From NCBI GenBank assembly GCA_902984215.1, contig CADWAF010003966.1:1-33222 (forward strand): 33,222 nucleotides of DNA, in the 5' to 3' direction. A model generated the notes under the pieces. The model did no database searches and was not told the DNA's origin. It saw only the letters and a program-made list of their open reading frames with translations. Positions within the stretch are counted from its first letter, which is position 1. Each line of letters opens with the position of its first letter. This document shows positions 28,189-33,222 of this stretch, one piece after another. A program made the translations under genes and the position numbers. The DNA comes from Willaertia magna. Taxonomy: Eukaryota; Heterolobosea; Eutetramitea; Acrasida; Naegleriidae.

Positions 28189-29393
28189 ATGAATGAGTAC
28201 TTAAAGAAATTCTCTTCCACACATCCACATGTAGCTGATACATTAGAGGATATTAAGAATGATTATGATAAAAAGTAAGTAATAATAATTATAATTAAAT
28301 AAGATCTAAATAAAAAAATAGAATGTGGCATAATATTTCTGATAAAATATTAAATTTAGTTACAGAAGATCAATTATCAGGATTAGATTTAGTTGATTTA
28401 TATAAAAATTTTATTTCAAGTTTTGAATTAAGAATTAATTCATTAAAATTAGGAAAATTAATTGTTGAAATTTCTAAAAAATTACCAATTGATTATCATA
28501 ATGATGGATATAACTTTGTTGAAAGTATAAATGATAAATTACAAAAGAAAGATAAAGAAGCTAGTTGTATTTTAAAAAGTGAAATGGCATATTGGAAATT
28601 AAAAGGAGGAGATTTATCTAATTGTAAAAAACTATTAGAACAAACAAAAGAAACAATTACTGAATTAGGGTTTGTTGATAATTATGTAAATGCATGTTAC
28701 TATAAAGTATATGCTAATTATTTAAAGTTAATGGATGATCCAAATGAATTTTATAAAAATCAATTATTGTATTTAGCTTATACAAAGATTGAAGATGTTC
28801 CATTAATTGAACAACAATCTATTGCATTTGATTTAGGTATTGCTGCATTATTAGGTGATGCTATTTATAATTTTGGTGAATTTTTACAACATCCAATTGT
28901 TGAATCTTTAAATGGTACACAAGCTGAATGGTTATATAGATTATTAAAAGCATTTAATAGAGGTGATATTAAAGAATATGAACAATTAATGAATACTTAT
29001 CAAAATGAAATTAATTCACGTCCTGCTTTAAGTGAAAAGAAGGAATTTTTATATGAAAAGGTTCAATTAATGTGTTTAATGGAATTGGTATTCTCTAAAC
29101 CTGCTCATGATAGAAATATTCATTTCAGTGAAGTTAATCAAATTACAGGTAAAAGTGAAGATGAAGTTGAACCTTTATTATTAAAGGCTTTATCTTATGA
29201 TTTAATTCGTGGTGTTATTGATGGTGTACAACAATCTATTCATGTACGTTGGGCTCAACCACGTGTTTTAGATAAAGATCAAATTGGTACTTTAAGAGAT
29301 AAATTAGGTACTTGGTTAGATAAAGTTGATGAATCTTTAAAGTTTTTAAAACAACATGGTAGTGAAGATGTTGTTGAAACTGAAGAATTGTAA
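28189..29393 (+). CDS. RPN9: 26S proteasome lid subunit Rpn9/PSMD13 (two exons)
   Basis: Exon 1 is 28189-28274 and exon 2 is 28322-29393, with a 47-nt phase-2 intron, giving 385 residues, the usual family length (376-393). Rpn9 is a scaffold of the 19S lid. Exon 1 (ADTLEDIKNDYDKK) joins MWHNISDKIL, matching human LEELYTKKLWHQLT. Then come LYKNFISSFELRINSLKLGK (human [20 protein letters not shown]) and a TPR-like helical body with IAFDLGIAALLGDAIYNFGE and HPIVESLNGTQAEWLYRLL. The C-terminal PCI domain follows: LMCLMELVFSKPAHDRNIHF, EDEVEPLLLKALSYDLIRG, and VHVRWAQPRVLDKDQI-like IHVRWAQPRVLD. The start is in a nine-A context. It converges with the p22phox-like gene 57 nt away, and its stop lies in a TGTAAAT element. 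Confidence 0.96.
28275..28321 (+). other. 47-nt intron in Rpn9
   Basis: Donor GTAAGT after GATAAAAA and acceptor AAAAAAATAG. Splicing (phase 2) adds 28 N-terminal codons that align with the N-terminus of other Rpn9 proteins, which the downstream ATG alone would miss. Confidence 0.88.
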
Positions 29394-29450
29394 ATTATTA
29401 ATAAATATTTTTATTTATACAATATTTATAGTTATTTAAACAATAATAAT

Positions 29451-30124
29451 TTATATAATACCTGTAATTTTACGTGACCTTTCTCTTCTAATTGCAGCAA
29501 TTAAATATAAAATTGCAGCAAATACCATTGGTGCTCCACAAATTGCAGTTTGAACACAAAAGAAACAATAAACAGATGCTCTAAATAATATTAAAATAAA
29601 TAAATAAATAAATTAAATAAAAACACTTACAATGCACAAAATACACATTGTACAGCATGTAAATTAAATAAACTTAAAACTGTACAAATTGGACCAGGCC
29701 AACCTTTTGGACTTAAAATTGCATCAACAGATTTATCTTCTTTATCAAATTCACTGATGAAATGCCAAATATATAAAAAAATAGAAAGACAAATACAATA
29801 AATTCCTGGAATAGTAGCAAAAGCAAGATCAGCAATTCTATTTTGAGCCATAGCTAAAGCAACAATACCCAAAATAAATAAAATATAAATATTTCCATTA
29901 ACCATATTCTTTGCATAAGGAGCGAATTCTAATCCTTTAGTTACTGATTTATTAAAGGATTCTGGAGCTTTAAATTTAGTAGTTCCTCTTCTTTGTTGTT
30001 GTTTGTTATTAGTGTTATTGTTGGCATTGGCATTAGTGTTATTAGTAGTTGGTGTGTTGTTGGTTAGATTATCGGATATGGTGACAACTTCTTCTTTCTT
30101 ATTGGTTGGTGCTGGTTGTGACAT
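29451..30124 (-). CDS. p22phox-like (cytochrome b-245 light chain) four-helix membrane protein (two exons)
   Basis: Exon 1 is 30124-29631 and exon 2 is 29580-29451, with a 50-nt phase-2 intron, giving 207 residues. After a 70-residue Asn/Thr-rich cytosolic N-terminus there are four hydrophobic segments at about 77-94, 103-122, 144-166 and 168-195. The last region, spanning the splice site, ends IFAAILYLIAAIRRE-like (MVFAAILYLIAAIRRERS), which aligns with AIASGIYLLAAVRGE of human p22phox. The first segment (ILFILGIVALAMAQ) matches its LILITGGIVATAG. p22phox stabilises the NADPH oxidase haem subunit. The Pro-rich SH3-binding tail of animal p22phox is absent; the chain ends 10 residues after the last helix. 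No oxidase gene is in the window. Another small four-pass family remains possible. Confidence 0.72.
29581..29630 (-). other. 50-nt intron in the p22phox-like gene
   Basis: Donor GTAAGTG after GCATT and acceptor ATTATTTAG. Splicing in phase 2 completes the third membrane segment and adds the fourth; read-through stops at once (TTG TAA). Confidence 0.85.
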
Positions 30125-30378
30125 TTTTTTAAATTAAAATTTTAATATTTTGTGATTTTCCCAAATATTGAACTGTTAGCTGTCACATTTCATTTAAGAT
30201 TGCAGGCCTTAGCCTCGTTTATTTTTTTCTGCAGGGGATGAGTCTACCTTGTGTGCTTATGGGGGCCCATTGAGAAAAATAAAAAGGCTTTGAGAAAGGC
30301 AATCTCAACTAGATCGAGAAGAAAATTCATTATGGAGATTCTTGATTGAAAGAAACTCTTCGAAAAAATATAGCCACC
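30125..30378. promoter_or_regulatory. Divergent promoter (p22phox-like / RCC1-like) with two short uORFs
   Basis: This spacer of 254 nt contains an unusually GC-rich patch at about 30190-30300 (GGGGGCCC at 30261-30268). On the plus strand it holds an 11-codon upstream frame (30238-30273) and a 5-codon one (30332-30349) before the RCC1-like start. A TTTTTTTCTGCAG acceptor-like string at 30221-30234 has no matching donor upstream. No folded RNA was recognised. Confidence 0.4.
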
Positions 30379-31695
30379 ATGAATTTTAATCAAATAATTA
30401 TTGATGCCAATAATCAACAACAACAGCATCACCAATGCAATAGAACTAGATTATTAGTGATGAATAATAATAAGATATATGAACTTAAAAGTAATAATAA
30501 TTTAAAGATAAATGATGATTTAACAAAGATAAAACAAATAAGTTGTGGTGAGAGTCATATCATTGTTACAAGTAAGTAAAAATTAAAGTTAAATTAAATT
30601 GATTTATATTATTTTCATTTCTTTATTTGTACAAAGCTCGTACGAATCATGTGTATGGAATGGGAAGTAAGTTTTTGATTTATAACTTTTTAATTTCTTA
30701 ATTTATTTTAAGATAATAAATATCACCAATTAGGAATTCCAAATAGTAAAACTAAAACAGAGTTGGTTGAAATTAATTTATTGACTGATGATAAGGATAA
30801 TAAGAAGATTAAAACGATAGATTATTTAGCGTGTGGGTTTTATCATTCTATTTTAATTTGTAATCAAAATGAAATTTATTGTGCTGGTCATTCTTATTTC
30901 AATCAGACATTTGGCGTGAATGAAAGTGACAGTTTTAATTTAGCTACATCAATTATTTTACAACCAAAAGAGATAATCACACACGTTTCTTGTTCTACAT
31001 TTTCTAGTTTAATTATAATTGATAATTGGAAGATTATTAGTTGTGGACAGAAATCTGCATTAAAGAATAATGAAATGTTTGATGATGGAAGTGAAATATT
31101 TAAAAAAGATAAAATTAAATATTGTAAATTTGGTGATAAATGTATATTTGTGTTTACAATGAGTGGAAATGTATATATTTCTTCAAATAAGAGTAGATTT
31201 ACAATTTTATTGGAAAATATAAATAAATTCATTGTTGGACATATGAATTTAAAATACTCTTATTTAGATGGTATGTTTATAATTTTAATTTAATTATTAA
31301 TTTTATAAAGAAAATAATAATTTATATGAAATTAATAGAATGATAAATAATCCAGAAGTAAAAGAAGTTATAAAACAAACAGTGAGACCTATAGATTTGG
31401 AATTAATATCTACTCATAATGGTTTTGGATTTTTAATAAAAAGGAAGAAATTAAAATTATTTGGAGAAAAATCATTTAAAACAAAATTTAAGACAAATCG
31501 TTATGAAATTATAAAAGATTGTATTTCAAGTGTGAAACATATTTATATTTTAGTTGGTAAGTTATTTATAGATTAATAATAACAATTATTGTTGTAAAAG
31601 AGGGTGTATCTACAAAATCACAAGAATTAATGAAATTATTATTATTTAAGAATACAAAATTAACAGATTTAACAATTAAAATTACAATTCATTAA
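30379..31695 (+). CDS. RCC1-repeat protein (five exons, one of 30 nt)
   Basis: The exons are 30379-30571, 30637-30666, 30713-31270, 31311-31556 and 31601-31695, giving 373 residues; all four introns (65, 46, 40 and 44 nt) are in phase 1. The start has GCCACCATG, unlike the poly-A context of other genes. The spliced chain reads as RCC1-type propeller blades: IKQISCGESHIIVTTRTNHV, then YGMGNNKYHQLGIP built across the micro-exon, IDYLACGFYHSILICNQNEI with YCAGHSYFNQTFGV, ITHVSCSTFSSLIIIDNWKI with ISCGQKS, and later weaker blades. RCC1 domains act as GTPase exchange factors or as binding propellers. The degenerate later blades and small size argue against a true Ran exchange factor. The last 14 nt of coding sequence overlap the end of the convergent dioxygenase gene. 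Confidence 0.85.
30637..30666 (+). other. 30-nt micro-exon of the RCC1-like gene
   Basis: It is flanked by ACAAAG upstream and GTAAGT downstream. With its phase-1 junctions it encodes TRTNHVYGMG, which supplies the start of a blade and the conserved Y-G-x-G of the RCC1 motif; the following exon continues NNKYHQLG. Skipping it would keep the frame but delete this motif. Confidence 0.82.
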
Positions 31696-32221
31696 CATGA
31701 TTACAATTCTTACATGTTCTATTTTCAATATTATTTCTATATCTTTCAATTACTGGAACTAATTGTGTTCCTAAATCAGTACAATGAAATATTTCTTCAT
31801 AAACTAAACTTTTACAATCATCACAATACCATTGTAATTTATCTAATTGATTTTCATTACGATTTATTTCAATTACTAAACCAATAGTATTTTCAAAACG
31901 TTGTGGACTATGTGATACTTTTCCAGGTAAAACAAACATTTCACCTTCTTTAATTTTAATATCTTTAAATTCTCCATTTTCAATTACTTTTAAAATCATA
32001 TCTCCTTTCATTTGATAGAAAAATTCTTCAGTTTCATTATAATGATAATCTTTTCTTTGATTTGGACCTCCAACAATCATTACTTTTAAATCTCCTTTAT
32101 TAAATAACATTTTATTGGATACTGGTGGTTGTAAAAATTGTTGATTTTGACTTAACCATTCAATAATATTAATTTTAGATTCGGCATTAGAAAGCATTAT
32201 TTCTTCTTTTTCTTGTGACAT
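31682..32221 (-). CDS. HAAO: 3-hydroxyanthranilate 3,4-dioxygenase
   Basis: This protein of 179 residues opens the ring of 3-hydroxyanthranilate in the kynurenine route to quinolinate and NAD. It is a single-cupin iron enzyme. GGPNQRKDYHYNETEEFFYQ at about 51-70 carries the His and Glu iron ligands, and LPGKVSHSPQRF supplies the second His. IIEWLSQN with FLQPPVSNKM at the N-terminus is also typical. The C-terminal WYCDDC and TCKNCNH form the second, Cys4 metal site present in the fungal and bacterial-type enzymes but lost in the longer animal form. Length 179 fits that short type (about 175). Start at 32221 has a ten-A run; an upstream in-frame ATG at 32263 is less likely. Its 3' coding end overlaps the RCC1-like gene by 14 nt. 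Confidence 0.95.
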   Translation of the reverse strand: MSQEKEEIMLSNAESKINIIEWLSQNQQFLQPPVSNKMLFNKGDLKVMIVGGPNQRKDYHYNETEEFFYQMKGDMILKVIENGEFKDIKIKEGEMFVLPGKVSHSPQRFENTIGLVIEINRNENQLDKLQWYCDDCKSLVYEEIFHCTDLGTQLVPVIERYRNNIENRTCKNCNHVNEL

Positions 32222-32331
32222 TTTTTTTTTTGACTTGTTAAAGTAATTATCTGGAATAACCATTACAAAAAATAATTTTATAATTGATACAAATTTGGTA
32301 ATTTACAGTTTATTTAATGTTTAATAAATAA

Positions 32332-33207
32332 TTATTGTTTTGTATTGTCATTGACTTGTTGTTGTTGTTGAATAATTGGATTAGTTGGTGGAATAAATAC
32401 AGGAATTGGTTGTTGCATTACAACTTCTTGTGGAATTGTTTGTTGTTGAACAACACTTGTTGCATTATTAACATTTCCTTCTTCTAAAGCAGCAACAGTT
32501 TCTTGATGTGCATGATTTGCAGCTCTTTCTTCATTTCTAATAACCTTAAACCAATAAACACCCAAAACAAAAATACAAACTTCAACTAAATAAATAGCCA
32601 TTTGGTATGGCATGGAAACTGAAAAGTTACGGTAATAGGATGAACCACCATGGATGTTGACGGTAGCAACGAAGGCTATAAATACAGGAAGTAAACCATA
32701 AAGTAAATCAATACACATTGCACCAGTGGTGAAGGCTACACCAGCTAATGATTTTAAACTAACAAAACGTAAAAGTATTGCGGCAAGGATTACCTTTGGT
32801 ATGTGGTATGCATTACCAATGTAAAAGCATATTCCAATAACAACAAGGATGGTTAGGATGAGGGTTGATATGAAGGAAGCTGCGTAAGGCTTGTTCTTCT
32901 TGATCTTCTTTATAAATTTACGGAAACTCTTTCTTCTACAATCGCGACCGCTTGGTTGAATAGGTTGGTTATTATTGTTTTGTTGTTCTTGTCTTTGTTG
33001 TTGATCGAATAATTGAACTTGATCTTCATTTGGGACTGGAGGATTAATGGAAGGATGGATTGGTTGATAAATCATTGGATACATGATTGGTTGAGGGTTG
33101 GCATTGTTATCAGTATTTACATTAACGTTTGGGTTTGGATGAATCATTGGATAGAACATTGGTGCATATTGTGGAACACCATTGTTATTTGGGATTGGTT
33201 GTTGCAT
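32332..33207 (-). CDS. Multi-pass membrane protein with Pro/Gln/Asn-rich termini, unknown
   Basis: This protein of 291 residues is not recognised. The first 90 residues are rich in Pro, Asn, Gln, Met and Tyr, with repeated PMxxPMI-like pieces (APMFYPMIHPN, PIMYPMIYQPIHP). A basic stretch (RRKSFRKFIKKIKKNK at 91-106) precedes about four hydrophobic helices at roughly 110-132, 137-157, 160-184 and 203-223. The C-terminal 65 residues are Gln-rich and hydrophilic. The layout suggests both tails in the cytosol, with positive charges before the first helix. The start is AAAACAATG near the window edge, with only 15 bases beyond it. Function is unknown; proteins of this shape are often trafficking or scaffold membrane proteins, but nothing specific is seen. 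Confidence 0.8.
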   Translation of the reverse strand: MQQPIPNNNGVPQYAPMFYPMIHPNPNVNVNTDNNANPQPIMYPMIYQPIHPSINPPVPNEDQVQLFDQQQRQEQQNNNNQPIQPSGRDCRRKSFRKFIKKIKKNKPYAASFISTLILTILVVIGICFYIGNAYHIPKVILAAILLRFVSLKSLAGVAFTTGAMCIDLLYGLLPVFIAFVATVNIHGGSSYYRNFSVSMPYQMAIYLVEVCIFVLGVYWFKVIRNEERAANHAHQETVAALEEGNVNNATSVVQQQTIPQEVVMQQPIPVFIPPTNPIIQQQQQVNDNTKQ

Positions 33208-33222
33208 TGTTTTATTCTTTTT

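Noticed and set aside
2341..33222. Possible genetic-code change because no gene here ends in TGA
   Set aside because: TAA strongly dominates in AT-rich genomes, and conserved proteins (eL18, Rpn9, SHQ1) read through without in-frame TGA, TAA or TAG. Standard code is sufficient.
1..33222. CRISPR array, insertion sequence, transposase, integrase or virus-like genes
   Set aside because: No regularly spaced repeats and no such proteins were found in any frame; the window is ordinary eukaryotic chromosome.

Overview
This window is nuclear DNA from an AT-rich, intron-poor, gene-dense unicellular eukaryote. It encodes eukaryote-only proteins (proteasome lid Rpn9, SHQ1, spliceosomal Cwc2, ribosomal eL18, an RGS protein, F-box and U-box proteins). 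It uses the standard genetic code and has very short GT-AG introns (39-65 nt, almost all GTAAGT). Poly-A runs sit directly before most start codons, and Asn/Gln/Lys-rich low-complexity segments are common. A heterolobosean amoeboflagellate (Naegleria/Willaertia-like) fits best; a dictyostelid-like amoebozoan is less likely because the intergenic DNA is not AT-rich enough. This placement is inference; no marker gene was compared.

Layout. Bases 1-2340 are extremely AT-rich, with no credible gene and one imperfect direct repeat. From about 2340 the composition changes abruptly and genes follow closely on both strands: a putative mitochondrial membrane protein (+); a small helical protein (-); a low-complexity nuclear protein (-); a large Kelch protein with repeated TPPP/p25-alpha-like segments in two exons (-); a BTB/T1 plus SPRY-like protein in two exons (-); a membrane-anchored Lys-rich protein (-); an F-box/LRR protein (+); an RGS protein (-); a Thg1-like 3'-5' polymerase (-); SHQ1 (+); a U-box/ankyrin protein in two exons (+); an unknown protein (+); an ankyrin protein (-); eL18 (-); Cwc2 (-); an unknown basic protein (-); Rpn9 in two exons (+); a p22phox-like membrane protein in two exons (-); an RCC1-repeat protein in five exons (+); 3-hydroxyanthranilate dioxygenase (-); and a multi-pass membrane protein (-).

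There is no operon and no obvious gene cluster. It is a housekeeping and signalling region in which neighbours share promoters (divergent pairs) or 3' ends (convergent pairs only 27-58 nt apart, one overlapping in coding sequence). Reconstructing splice sites joins several open frames that look separate. The best leads are the Kelch/p25-like fusion, the TLP-type tRNA repair polymerase with a likely mitochondrial presequence, stop codons embedded in TGTAA, and the AT-rich block at the left end.
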